Assembly (NCBI GenBank): GCA_045594885.1
Contig: JAZNZJ010000022.1
Span: forward strand, 8,480-72,479
Reading direction: 5' to 3'
Length of the DNA stretch: 64,000 bases
Source of the DNA: Fimenecus sp045594885
Lineage (GTDB): Bacteria > Bacillota > Clostridia > Oscillospirales > Acutalibacteraceae
In this document: positions 9,330 through 17,850 of the stretch, piece after piece
Layout: every line of letters starts with the position of its first letter
Position numbering within the stretch: position 1 is the stretch's first letter
Notes under the pieces: model-generated
Told to the model about the DNA's origin: nothing
The model's input: only the letters and a program-made list of their open reading frames with translations
The model's database searches: none
Position numbers and translations under genes: made by a program

Positions 9330-9767
9330 TTAAGCTTCTTCGACATTTTCAACTGCTACGCTTTCAGTTGCAGTGGCAAAAGCTTTATCCATTTTTGCCT
9401 TGTTTACAGCATTTGATACTTTATCAAACATTTCGGGTACAAGGCCAACAATTCTTTCTGCAGCATTATCAAATGCAGTAATATGCTTAATATCAACATT
9501 ACCATATGCATCAATTACAAGGAATGCGATAGGAAGAATTGTGACACCGGCTCCACCGCCACCACCAAAAATATCCTGATTTGATTTTGATGGGAAATCA
9601 GAACCACCTGATGCAAATCCGTATGTTACTTTTGAAACAGGAATAATAGTTACACCGCCATCAACCTTCATTGGCTCACCAATAATTGTGCTGACATTTA
9701 CAAGGTCCTTAACCTTTTCAATTGTTGTTTCAAGAATTCCTGCTGCTGATGATTTTTCTTTCATCAT
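9330..9767 (-). CDS. ytfJ: GerW/YtfJ family sporulation protein
   Basis: The 145-residue protein matches the GerW (YtfJ) family: an N-terminal amphipathic segment, VSTIIGEPMKVDGGVTIIPVSKV, and a glycine-rich loop DIFGGGGGAGVTI. In Bacillus it is a forespore protein needed for normal germination. The C-terminal 40 residues are alanine-rich and helical. Its start overlaps the stop of the DUF2953 gene by 4 bp (ATGA), the usual ytfI-ytfJ arrangement, which supports both calls and the spore-forming nature of the host. Confidence 0.93.
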   Translation of the reverse strand: MMKEKSSAAGILETTIEKVKDLVNVSTIIGEPMKVDGGVTIIPVSKVTYGFASGGSDFPSKSNQDIFGGGGGAGVTILPIAFLVIDAYGNVDIKHITAFDNAAERIVGLVPEMFDKVSNAVNKAKMDKAFATATESVAVENVEEA

Positions 9768-10462
9768 AAAGCACCACCTTCGTTTTTATTTTCATTATTT
9801 TTTGATTTATTTTTAATTCCAAGAAGGAATTTAATAACTACCTTAAAAATTAATCTAAATACTAATACCAGAATTGCATTTATAAAGAAAATCGGTCTTA
9901 CCGAAATAGAAAACGCAAATTCTGCTTTATTTTTATCGCTTAAAAAATCGGGATTTATTTCTACATCATACTTTTTAACAGGTAACACATTACAAATAAA
10001 AGATAGTGCCGGAAATATCTTCTGACAAGTTCTACCATACTCTAAAGCAGTTTCTGCCGCATCAAATCCACCCGTAACAGTCATCCATAAATATAACTCA
10101 CGAATAACTATGTGTTTTCTAAATGAATTAAACATTTTCCCCAGAGAATTCGCTGCATTATTCACTAATTGTATTACACCGTCAAAGCCTTGATTATTAT
10201 AAAACTTTTTAAATATATTTTCTTTTTCTTCAGTAGGTGTATCCGGTGGTGTTTCCTCCGGCTGTTGTTCTTTCTTTTCTTTTGGTGCTTTTTCCTTTTT
10301 GGGTTTATCTTTCTTTTCACTTGGAAGAAGTTTAATCTTTATAAAAAGCCACGATATATTTAATTTGAACTCTTCAAAGAATTCACCACTTATTGTTATT
10401 CTTATGCTTAATAAAATTACAAAAAATGCAATAATTCCAAGAAAAATATACAATGCAGTCAA
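9764..10462 (-). CDS. DUF2953 domain-containing membrane protein (YtfI-like)
   Basis: The product has 232 residues. It has an N-terminal membrane helix (residues 2-22, ALYIFLGIIAFFVILL), a charged linker of about 45 residues rich in Lys, Pro and Glu (EKKDKPKKEKAPKEKKE), a DUF2953 domain, and a hydrophobic segment near residues 190-212 before a Lys/Asn-rich tail. In Bacillus the homologue YtfI is encoded next to YtfJ and is a sporulation-related protein of unknown mechanism. The overlap with ytfJ repeats that pairing here. Confidence 0.85.
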   Translation of the reverse strand: MTALYIFLGIIAFFVILLSIRITISGEFFEEFKLNISWLFIKIKLLPSEKKDKPKKEKAPKEKKEQQPEETPPDTPTEEKENIFKKFYNNQGFDGVIQLVNNAANSLGKMFNSFRKHIVIRELYLWMTVTGGFDAAETALEYGRTCQKIFPALSFICNVLPVKKYDVEINPDFLSDKNKAEFAFSISVRPIFFINAILVLVFRLIFKVVIKFLLGIKNKSKNNENKNEGGAL

Positions 10463-10493
10463 AAAAACACCTCCTTAAAAATAATTATAAAAT

Positions 10494-11045
10494 CTATTCA
10501 GCACTTTCTTCTAAATTCTCATCAGTTATGCCATCGCCTTGAGGAATAACAGGTAATTCTTCAAGTGATGAGATTGAGAAGCACCTTAAAAAGTCCGACG
10601 TAGTACCATAAATCAATGGTCTTCCCGGTAAATCAAGCCTACCTTTTTCTTCTATAAGCTTTTTTTGGCAAAGTGTAGAAATAACACCACTACAATCTAC
10701 ACCTCTTACCTGCTCTATGTAAGATTTAGTTATTGGTTGATTATATGCAACAATCGCAAGTACTTCAAAAGCAGCTTGTGAAAGTGGTGTATTTTTTCTC
10801 AATTCAAGAACATCACGAATTACCTCAGCAAATTCGCTCCTTGAAGAAAGCTGATATTTATCACCGAGTTTTAAAACACATATTCCACTTTTTCTTTCAT
10901 CAAGCTGAGCGGACAAATTATATAAAACCTGCTCACATAATTCGCTATCAATCTCTAAAGCAGTTGCAATTTTTTCAAGTTCAATAGGCTCACCCGAAGC
11001 AAAAAGAATAGCCTCTGCAGCAGCCTGTAATTTACTTGCTTTCAT
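10494..11045 (-). CDS. scpB: Segregation and condensation protein B
   Basis: Two starts are possible (11054 and 11045). I prefer the ATG at 11045 (MKASKLQAAAEAILFASGEP), because the GAGG site of the upstream context lies 10 bases before it but only one base before the other; this gives 183 residues. ScpB is a tandem winged-helix kleisin-interacting protein of the SMC complex. The motifs AAEAILFASGEP, AFEVLAIVAYNQPITK and IEQVRGVDCSGVI are characteristic. The start overlaps the scpA stop by one base (TGATG), so translation is coupled. Confidence 0.95.
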   Translation of the reverse strand: MKASKLQAAAEAILFASGEPIELEKIATALEIDSELCEQVLYNLSAQLDERKSGICVLKLGDKYQLSSRSEFAEVIRDVLELRKNTPLSQAAFEVLAIVAYNQPITKSYIEQVRGVDCSGVISTLCQKKLIEEKGRLDLPGRPLIYGTTSDFLRCFSISSLEELPVIPQGDGITDENLEESAE

Positions 11046-11782
11046 CAATTCCATTCCTCACTAATATTGGTAACGTCTTCATCAATTAACTCGACCTGTG
11101 TATCATCACCGTCACCAATAACTTTAACTTTTTTAGATTTTGTAAGTTCCAATACTGCAAGAAAAGTCGCAACTATATCTGAGCGTGACTCCGCATCGGA
11201 TAGTAACGCACTAAGTCTTGTTTTTTGACCTTTTTTAGTCAATTTGTTGAATATTCTTGTAATTTTTGAACTTACTGAAACAACTTTCTTTACGACAATT
11301 TCACGAAACGCCTCAATCGGTGGCGGCAATTGTCTTAATTTTTTACCTGCAGCAGCTACATAAGCACTGAATAGCTCCTGCGGGTCGTGCAATCTTTTGT
11401 AGGTCTGGTCGGGGTCAATCTTTTCAGGCTGACGAATAAAAGTATCAAAACCATTTGTATTTTCTGATAACTTTTCTGCCAATTGTTTCATATCTCTGTA
11501 TTCAATCAACTCAGTTTGAAGCTCATTTTTTAAGTCTTCTGCTTCTTTATAAACAGGTAATAATGAAACAGATTTAAGATAGACCAATCGTGCCGCCATT
11601 TCTAAAAATTCTGCAGCAACATACATATCTTCCTCTTGCATCATTCGAACATAATTTACATATTGTTCAACTAATTCAACAATTGGAATATCATAAATAT
11701 TCAGTTTATGCTTTGAAATTAAATGCAAAAGCAAGTCCATTGGACCTTCAAAAACATCTAATTTATATGAAATCTTATCCAT
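11045..11782 (-). CDS. scpA: Segregation and condensation protein A
   Basis: This is a 245-residue kleisin. The N-terminus YKLDVFEGPMDLLLHLISKH is the canonical ScpA start that binds the SMC neck. EFLEMAARLVYLKS follows, and the C-terminal winged helix (residues 165-225) contains FLAVLELTKSKKV. It bridges SMC heads during chromosome condensation and segregation. The site-2 protease-like gene ends 9 bp upstream of the start, the arrangement common in Firmicutes. Confidence 0.96.
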   Translation of the reverse strand: MDKISYKLDVFEGPMDLLLHLISKHKLNIYDIPIVELVEQYVNYVRMMQEEDMYVAAEFLEMAARLVYLKSVSLLPVYKEAEDLKNELQTELIEYRDMKQLAEKLSENTNGFDTFIRQPEKIDPDQTYKRLHDPQELFSAYVAAAGKKLRQLPPPIEAFREIVVKKVVSVSSKITRIFNKLTKKGQKTRLSALLSDAESRSDIVATFLAVLELTKSKKVKVIGDGDDTQVELIDEDVTNISEEWN

Positions 11783-11791
11783 AAACTTCCT

Positions 11792-12472
11792 CTAAATTAA
11801 CGAAAATGGTAAATATGCAATAAACTGGAATAATGATAGAATTGCACCTGAAATTGCACTCAATGGTCCGGAAAGAATTCCCGTAAGAATTAAAACAAAA
11901 ACGACAATTACAATATATCTTTCGTACTCTAAAAACTTGTAGTAGTATTTAGCGGGAATCAGCAATTGTAAAATTCTTGAACCATCCAATGGTGGAATCG
12001 GCAACAAATTAAACACTGCAAGATTAACATTGATAGCAGCAGCATAATAAACAAATATCCAGATTGCATTAAGTATAGTTGCATTTTGGGCACGTGCCAT
12101 AAAGAATGTTACAACTGCAGAAATCAATATAAATATAAATCCCATAATCAAATTCGAGATTGGACCTGCAATTGCTGTTAGTGCCATTCCTTTTTTGGAA
12201 TCTTTAAAATTACGTGGATTTACGGGAACGGGCTTTGCATAACCAAAACCGCAAAGGAAAATCATTATCGCACCAATGGGAGAAATATGTGCCATTGGGT
12301 TAAGTGTTAAACGACCTGATAATCTTGCAGTTTGGTCACCAAGTTTTGTTGCAATTAATGCATGTGCATATTCATGAATTGGCATTGTACAAAAAACAAC
12401 AAATAATCTTGAAAATAATTTAACAAGTAAATCAAGAAAATCAAAGTCACCACTAAACAAATCAAATATCAT
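11792..12472 (-). CDS. Site-2 protease family (M50) membrane metallopeptidase
   Basis: The ATG at 12472 is chosen: it has the site AGAAAGG upstream and avoids a 77-bp overlap with prmC; this gives 226 residues. The zinc motif HEYAHA lies in a membrane helix near residue 31, and NLLPIPPLDGSRI is the second metal-binding (NPxxDG-like) motif near residue 165. Five to six hydrophobic segments are visible. The family cleaves within membranes; this short form without PDZ domains is widespread next to scpA and its substrate is unknown. The stop is TAG. Confidence 0.92.
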   Translation of the reverse strand: MIFDLFSGDFDFLDLLVKLFSRLFVVFCTMPIHEYAHALIATKLGDQTARLSGRLTLNPMAHISPIGAIMIFLCGFGYAKPVPVNPRNFKDSKKGMALTAIAGPISNLIMGFIFILISAVVTFFMARAQNATILNAIWIFVYYAAAINVNLAVFNLLPIPPLDGSRILQLLIPAKYYYKFLEYERYIVIVVFVLILTGILSGPLSAISGAILSLFQFIAYLPFSLI

Positions 12473-12500
12473 ATTATAAACCTTTCTATTCAAAAGAATA

Positions 12501-13331
12501 TTATATTCTAAAAGTGACAATTCTGTCAATATTATTAAAATCAAAAAATATGTTCTTTTCTTTATATTTTCCTTCAAATATCTTTATTATATCTTCACTC
12601 TGACCATCGCCACATTCAAATGCTAAATAACCGTCAGTTTTCAAATTTGATGAGCATCTATTACAAATACATCTGTAAAAATCTAAACCGTCATTACCAC
12701 CATCTAAAGCCGTAACCGGTTCATTCAGGACTTCTTTTTGAAGTGATGAAATTTCTGATGAATTTATGTACGGCGGGTTTGAGATTATAATATCAGCTTT
12801 AGGCAATTGGGAAAAATCAAAGTCAAACAAATCGCCATTTATTAATACTGAATTAACTGCATTTAGTTTTTTTTGATTTTTTAACAAATAACTAAAAGCT
12901 TCTTTCTCTTTTTCAAGCAAATAAACTTTTGAATCCGGCCTATGAGAAGCGATGGTAAGCCCAATACACCCTGTACCTGCACACAAATCATAAACAACAG
13001 GATTATTTATATTTTTAATAATATTCAAAGCAAAATCAACAAGCATTTCTGTTTCGGGACGAGGGATTAAAACACCTTGACCAACAAAAAATGTTAAATC
13101 ATAAAAATCCCATTTACCTAAAATATACTGTAATGGTTCACCGTTCTTACGTCTTGAAATGACAGAATTAATAATTTTAACCTGTTCATCAGATACTTCT
13201 GAATTATCAATAAATATCTTTTGCTTTGGTATCAAAAGCAGGTCTTCAAAAATGCATTGTGCTTCAAAGCCACCTGAGTCGTCGAAATCAAGCTGATTCG
13301 AACAATAATTATATAAATCTCTTAGCGTCAT
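12501..13331 (-). CDS. prmC: Peptide chain release factor N(5)-glutamine methyltransferase
   Basis: The 276-residue product has an N-terminal helical domain and a Rossmann-fold methyltransferase. VYDLCAGTGCIGLTIA is the SAM-binding loop and IISNPPYINSSE carries the NPPY motif that positions the glutamine amide. GQGVLIPRPETEMLV precedes them as in all PrmC proteins. It methylates the GGQ glutamine of release factors. The start overlaps the DUF1385 stop by one base (TAATG). DUF1385-prmC adjacency is common in Firmicutes, where prfA often follows; prfA is not present here. Confidence 0.95.
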   Translation of the reverse strand: MTLRDLYNYCSNQLDFDDSGGFEAQCIFEDLLLIPKQKIFIDNSEVSDEQVKIINSVISRRKNGEPLQYILGKWDFYDLTFFVGQGVLIPRPETEMLVDFALNIIKNINNPVVYDLCAGTGCIGLTIASHRPDSKVYLLEKEKEAFSYLLKNQKKLNAVNSVLINGDLFDFDFSQLPKADIIISNPPYINSSEISSLQKEVLNEPVTALDGGNDGLDFYRCICNRCSSNLKTDGYLAFECGDGQSEDIIKIFEGKYKEKNIFFDFNNIDRIVTFRI

Positions 13332-14308
13332 TAGATTTTGTCATCCTCAGGATTGTCAGTAATTACTGCTTTAATTGATTCAATCGCAACTTCAATAATG
13401 TCATCTGTTGGCTCAACAGTTGTAATTCTTTGCATTAAAAGACCCGGATATGAGAGTGCTTTTACAAGAAAGTTATCATGTTTACCTGCAAATTTTATAA
13501 ACTCATAGCCAATTCCCATTACCAATGGTAAAATTGCAATTTTAATAACCATCCATAAAATTCTATTAATTTCAGCAAGTCCGGGAAAGAAACAAACCAA
13601 TGTAAATGAGAGAAACATACTGAGAATTAGCATAACAAACATAAATGCTGTTCCGCATCGTGGATGAAAACGTGACATTTTTCTTACATTTTCGACATTT
13701 AGTTCAAGCCCGTTTTCGTAACAAAAAATTGTTTTATGTTCAGCACCATGATACATAAAAACTCGTTTTATATATGACATTTTTGAAACAAGGTACATAT
13801 ATAGAATAAATATTATGATTCTCATAACACCTTCAAAAAGCGGATGATACCTTGAAGCGTCAATATTTTTAAGTAAATAATCGTCAAATAAATCAATTAA
13901 AAGCACGGGTAAATACAAAAATACCAACATAGCCAAAGCAACGCCCAACACAGAAGAAATTATAGTGATAACAGTCATCATTTTTTCACTTAAATGTTCT
14001 GTAAGCCATTTGTCAAGTTTTGACATATCTTCCTCTTTTTCTTCTTCAGTCATAGCCTTGTCAGCAGACTTCATAAGATACTTATACCCTGTTGTAAGTG
14101 ATTCAATGAATGCGGCCACACCTCGAATAATTGGCAAACCTAAAATTTTGTATTTATTCTTTAACGGCTTGTATTCATCAATTTCAACATCAATTGTTCC
14201 ATCAGGTAACCGTACTGCCATTGCATTTCCTTTTGGTCCACGCATCATAATTCCCTCAATAAGTGCTTGACCACCAATTGATGTTTTATGTTTAACATTG
14301 TTGCTCAT
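13331..14308 (-). CDS. DUF1385 domain-containing membrane protein
   Basis: The 325-residue protein matches the DUF1385 (YqhQ-like) family: GGQALIEGIMMRGPKGNAMAVR near the N-terminus, RGVAAFIESLTTGYKYL, and YHGAEHKTIFCYE in the middle, followed by SRFHPRCGTAF. Four hydrophobic segments fall at about residues 110-140, 155-180, 215-240 and 250-275. The invariant His-rich AEHK and HPRCG motifs suggest metal binding, which is inference. The function is unknown; it is normally found next to prmC and so may be linked to translation. Confidence 0.9.
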   Translation of the reverse strand: MSNNVKHKTSIGGQALIEGIMMRGPKGNAMAVRLPDGTIDVEIDEYKPLKNKYKILGLPIIRGVAAFIESLTTGYKYLMKSADKAMTEEEKEEDMSKLDKWLTEHLSEKMMTVITIISSVLGVALAMLVFLYLPVLLIDLFDDYLLKNIDASRYHPLFEGVMRIIIFILYMYLVSKMSYIKRVFMYHGAEHKTIFCYENGLELNVENVRKMSRFHPRCGTAFMFVMLILSMFLSFTLVCFFPGLAEINRILWMVIKIAILPLVMGIGYEFIKFAGKHDNFLVKALSYPGLLMQRITTVEPTDDIIEVAIESIKAVITDNPEDDKI

Positions 14309-14318
14309 ATAATTCTCC

Positions 14319-15728
14319 TTACTTGATAATCCTTGGTAAAATTAGGTTCGTTGTTGTACCCTCACCTATCTTACTTGTGATAATCATTTCACCATTGTGT
14401 AATTTAATAATTTCATCAGTGACAGCTAAACCAATACCGCTGCCACGAACACTATTATTAGCCTTATAAAATTTTTCACGGATTTTTGGTAAATCGTTTT
14501 TCGAAATTCCGCAACCATTATCAGAAATTTTAATCATAACTGATTTTTCATTGACTTCAAGCTTTACTTTAACGTATCCACCTTTTTTATTATACTTAAA
14601 GCTATTGTCAATAATATTTACTAAAGCTTGTTTAAGGCGGTTTTTGTCGGCTTTTAAAACAACTGAACTGTTAGGTATTTCAGTTATCAACTGTATTCCT
14701 TCTCGCTCGGAACGTTCCCTGAATACTTGAAGTACTTCTGACAATTCCTTAACTATATCAATTGTCGCTAACTTTAAAGATAATTTACCACTTTCCATTC
14801 GTGAGAAATCAAGTAATTCCTCAACAAGAACGGTTAATCTTTCAGACTCATTGACAATTACATCCATGCCCTTTTCAACTAACTCGTCATCGTCTTTTGA
14901 CATTTTTATTGTTTCTCCCCAGCCTTTAATTGCAGTAAGCGGTGTTCTTAACTCGTGGGAAACAGTTGAAATAAATTCATTTTTAATCTTTTCTGCCTCA
15001 CTTATTTCATGGGCCATATTGTTGATGGTTTCACACAACTGACCAATTTCATCATCATACTTGTGTTTCTCGATAGATACTTTAAAATCACCTTTAGCAA
15101 TTTTAGAAGCAGTTTCATTCAATTTACGTACAGGCTTGATAATTGAATTTATGAAAAACGCACCTGATGTTACAACGAAGAATACAAATATAAAAAGCAG
15201 AAGTGCTATTGTGACCCAAATCTGTATCAACTGTTTATCAACATCTTCAAGGGAAATGATATATCTTACAGCACCATTTACACCATTATCATTTTTGGGA
15301 AGAATATAAGTCATTGCCATAACTTTTTCTCCACTTTGCATTCTTCCTATCCACTCTGCTTTTCCGCTTTCATCTGCCTTTGCGTAATTGTAATCGGGAT
15401 AAACTTCGCCCTTAACAGAGAATCCGGTTGAAGAAACAACAACATTGCCACTTTCATCAATTACCCAAACTTCCATAACGTTTTTATCAGAAAATCCATC
15501 AACAAAATTTTTGGCAATTCTAATAAACATTTCATCGCTGACCGCAACCGGTGAGCTTAAATCAGAAAGAACCATTGAGGTTGCACGTGAATTAAGAGTC
15601 ATTCTAACAGAATTATAATACTGCGTTTTAAAAACAAAACCGAGAACAATACCAATAGCAACAATAAGTATAACTATGCCTGACAATACAGAGAATACCC
15701 AACGTTTAACTATACTGTTTTTAATCAT
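14319..15728 (-). CDS. Membrane sensor histidine kinase
   Basis: The start is the ATG at 15728 (MIKNSIVKRW), with AAGGTGG 8 bases upstream; a GTG at 15740 lies inside that site. This gives 469 residues. TM1 is at 13-34, an extracytoplasmic sensor of about 135 residues follows, TM2 is at 170-193, and a HAMP domain at 194-246. HisKA has the phospho-accepting His258 in VSHELRTP, and the HATPase has N (IIDNSFKY), G1 (ISDNGCGISK) and G2 (GSGIGLAV) boxes. It should phosphorylate the response regulator encoded 24 bp upstream. The architecture resembles PhoR/WalK-type kinases; the signal is unknown. Confidence 0.93.
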   Translation of the reverse strand: MIKNSIVKRWVFSVLSGIVILIVAIGIVLGFVFKTQYYNSVRMTLNSRATSMVLSDLSSPVAVSDEMFIRIAKNFVDGFSDKNVMEVWVIDESGNVVVSSTGFSVKGEVYPDYNYAKADESGKAEWIGRMQSGEKVMAMTYILPKNDNGVNGAVRYIISLEDVDKQLIQIWVTIALLLFIFVFFVVTSGAFFINSIIKPVRKLNETASKIAKGDFKVSIEKHKYDDEIGQLCETINNMAHEISEAEKIKNEFISTVSHELRTPLTAIKGWGETIKMSKDDDELVEKGMDVIVNESERLTVLVEELLDFSRMESGKLSLKLATIDIVKELSEVLQVFRERSEREGIQLITEIPNSSVVLKADKNRLKQALVNIIDNSFKYNKKGGYVKVKLEVNEKSVMIKISDNGCGISKNDLPKIREKFYKANNSVRGSGIGLAVTDEIIKLHNGEMIITSKIGEGTTTNLILPRIIK

Positions 15729-15752
15729 ACTTATCACCACCTTAATACTATT

Positions 15753-16457
15753 TTAAATTATCCATTTGTAACCCATACCCCATACAGTTGTTAAATGCTT
15801 TGGTTGTGAGGGTTCATCTTCAATTTTGTTTCTTAACCTATGAATATTAACATCGACTACTTTTTCATCTCCAAAATACGACTCGCCCCAAACAAATTTT
15901 AAAATGTCAATTCTATCGAGTGCGGTATTGGGGTTTGCAAAAAAGTATTCAATAATTTGAAATTCAACTTGAGTTAATTCGATTGGTACACCATTTTTAG
16001 TAAGAGTGTGACTTCTCAAATCAAGTACAAATTCGTTTAAAACAATTGCACTATCTTGTTGACTTTCTTTTGTATTTTCAGCAGTAATTGAAACCCTTCT
16101 GTAAACGGCATCAATTCTTGCCATAAGCTCTGACGGTGAAAATGGTTTTGTTACATAATCGTCTGCACCTACCATAAGACCCGTTACTTTGTCCATTTCT
16201 TGAGTTCGTGCGGTAAGCATTATAATACCAATTCGTTTGCTTTTAGTTCGCAGATATTTGCATACTTCAAGACCATCAACAACGGGCATCATAATGTCAA
16301 GAATTGCAATATCAATTTCATCACTATGTTCATCAAATGCCTTGATTGCCTCTTCACCATTTGAAGCCTCAATTACTTCATATCCACTTCGTTTAAGATT
16401 TATGACGACAAAATCTCTGATGGAAGTTTCGTCTTCCGCTATTAAAACACATTTCAT
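15753..16457 (-). CDS. OmpR/PhoB family response regulator
   Basis: The 234-residue protein has a receiver domain (acidic residues AEDE at 7-10, phospho-accepting Asp54 in AILDIMMP, Lys in VTKPFSPSEL) followed by a winged-helix DNA-binding domain ending in RGMGYKW-like VWGMGYKWII. The ATG at 16457 has AGGAG upstream. It pairs with the histidine kinase encoded next. Its target genes are not known. The lipoprotein gene lies 5 bp upstream, so the three genes form a likely operon. Confidence 0.93.
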   Translation of the reverse strand: MKCVLIAEDETSIRDFVVINLKRSGYEVIEASNGEEAIKAFDEHSDEIDIAILDIMMPVVDGLEVCKYLRTKSKRIGIIMLTARTQEMDKVTGLMVGADDYVTKPFSPSELMARIDAVYRRVSITAENTKESQQDSAIVLNEFVLDLRSHTLTKNGVPIELTQVEFQIIEYFFANPNTALDRIDILKFVWGESYFGDEKVVDVNIHRLRNKIEDEPSQPKHLTTVWGMGYKWII

Positions 16458-16462
16458 CTTAA

Positions 16463-17830
16463 TTACTCCTGACCGATTATAATAAAATTCTTAATCAATT
16501 CTTCAAAAGTATCACTGTTAATGTCTTTCACATAATAACCATAAACAAATGCACCATGGGCATCAAGCTTTGAATAGTCATAATGATTCTCATCCCATTG
16601 CAATTCAGAAAATACTTTAATATAGAACAATTCATTAATTAATGTTCCTGTTTCATTTACCAAATACACCGTAAGCACTTCATTATTACTGTTATAAACT
16701 GCTGTATATTTACCAATCCATTCATCAGGAAAAACAAGCATATATCCATATGCACCGTTTAATAAACATTTAAAATCGACAACAAGTTCACTTTCAGAAA
16801 CTTCGGACCAAACAGTTAAATTCAAAGATGATTTTTCGTTAAAATCACCTGAAATTCTTTCACCATAAAGTAAATTTTCAACCGTTGGAATCTCAATATA
16901 ACCATCATTATCAATATCTTGAGAATAGGTATTCACGTCACGCAATGTCTTTGGCATATCTGTAAGATTACTTGAATAAAAAGGCAAACTAATATCAAAA
17001 GTATTATTATCAATACAGATAACCTCTGTTATAATTCCCGTTTCATTGACACTGCCATCAATAAAAAGCCTTGTGTAAACTGTACCATTGACAGAAATCT
17101 CATCTTTCATAATATTCAGAATATTAATCATAGATGTCATTGTAAATTCGTTATCTTGAATAATCGAATAATCTTTATCAAATCTTACTATTCTGCCTTT
17201 TGTCTTTTTATCTTCTTTTAAAAAGTCAATATTGAAAATCAAAAGGTCATCAGAATTATCATTGTTCAAATCTTGAACATATATTTTTGTGAATTCATCA
17301 GCCTTTATCAAAGTTGCAGAACTTCCATTATAACTGTAAATTGTCATAATACGTTTGTTGGTCGCACCTAAATCAACTGTATTTTTCTCACCATCAATTA
17401 TAGAGGTCCAGCTTATAACAATTTCATAACACGAATCACCATTTATATCGGCAAATCTAATATCATATATTTCTTCACCACGGCCTTTAATTGTTGAAAC
17501 AAAGTTCCATTCATCATTAACAATTTTAAAAATACTTACATACGCAAATGTATCATTTGCAGGGTCAGAATAGAAAACCAATGCTTCTTTATCACCGTCA
17601 TCAAGATTAAAAAAAAGATATGAAGAACGATAATCACCACTTATGGGTGTTTTCATTATAACACTGTTACTATTGCCCACAGAGTCTTCAAATGCTGTTT
17701 GAAGAAGACGGTTTTCACCACTAAGCTTTGGTGGACGCATAAGAGTATCAACAGAAGAAATATTAAAATCACAAGCTGAAAAGAGCAGACAGATAATAAG
17801 AACTATGACTGTCGCAACTATTTTTTTCAT
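16463..17830 (-). CDS. Lipoprotein with FG-GAP/VCBS-like calcium-motif repeats
   Basis: The 455-residue product has a lipoprotein signal: MKKIVATVIVLIICLLFSAC with the lipobox cysteine at residue 20. At least four segments carry acidic D-x-[DN]-x-[DS] loops seen in FG-GAP/VCBS propeller repeats (DINGDSCYEI, DLNNDNSDDLL, DIDNDGYIEI, DINSDTFEEL). This suggests a surface beta-propeller that may bind calcium. I recognise no named family. The gene lies 20 bp downstream of cdaR and 5 bp upstream of the response regulator, so a role as accessory sensor for the two-component system is possible but not shown. Confidence 0.75.
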   Translation of the reverse strand: MKKIVATVIVLIICLLFSACDFNISSVDTLMRPPKLSGENRLLQTAFEDSVGNSNSVIMKTPISGDYRSSYLFFNLDDGDKEALVFYSDPANDTFAYVSIFKIVNDEWNFVSTIKGRGEEIYDIRFADINGDSCYEIVISWTSIIDGEKNTVDLGATNKRIMTIYSYNGSSATLIKADEFTKIYVQDLNNDNSDDLLIFNIDFLKEDKKTKGRIVRFDKDYSIIQDNEFTMTSMINILNIMKDEISVNGTVYTRLFIDGSVNETGIITEVICIDNNTFDISLPFYSSNLTDMPKTLRDVNTYSQDIDNDGYIEIPTVENLLYGERISGDFNEKSSLNLTVWSEVSESELVVDFKCLLNGAYGYMLVFPDEWIGKYTAVYNSNNEVLTVYLVNETGTLINELFYIKVFSELQWDENHYDYSKLDAHGAFVYGYYVKDINSDTFEELIKNFIIIGQE

Positions 17831-17850
17831 TACCTGTCACTCCTTTTTAA

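Noticed and set aside
12473..12577. An N-terminal extension of the site-2 protease into prmC
   Set aside because: It would overlap prmC by 77 bp. The ATG at 12472 has AGAAAGG upstream and gives a normal family start.
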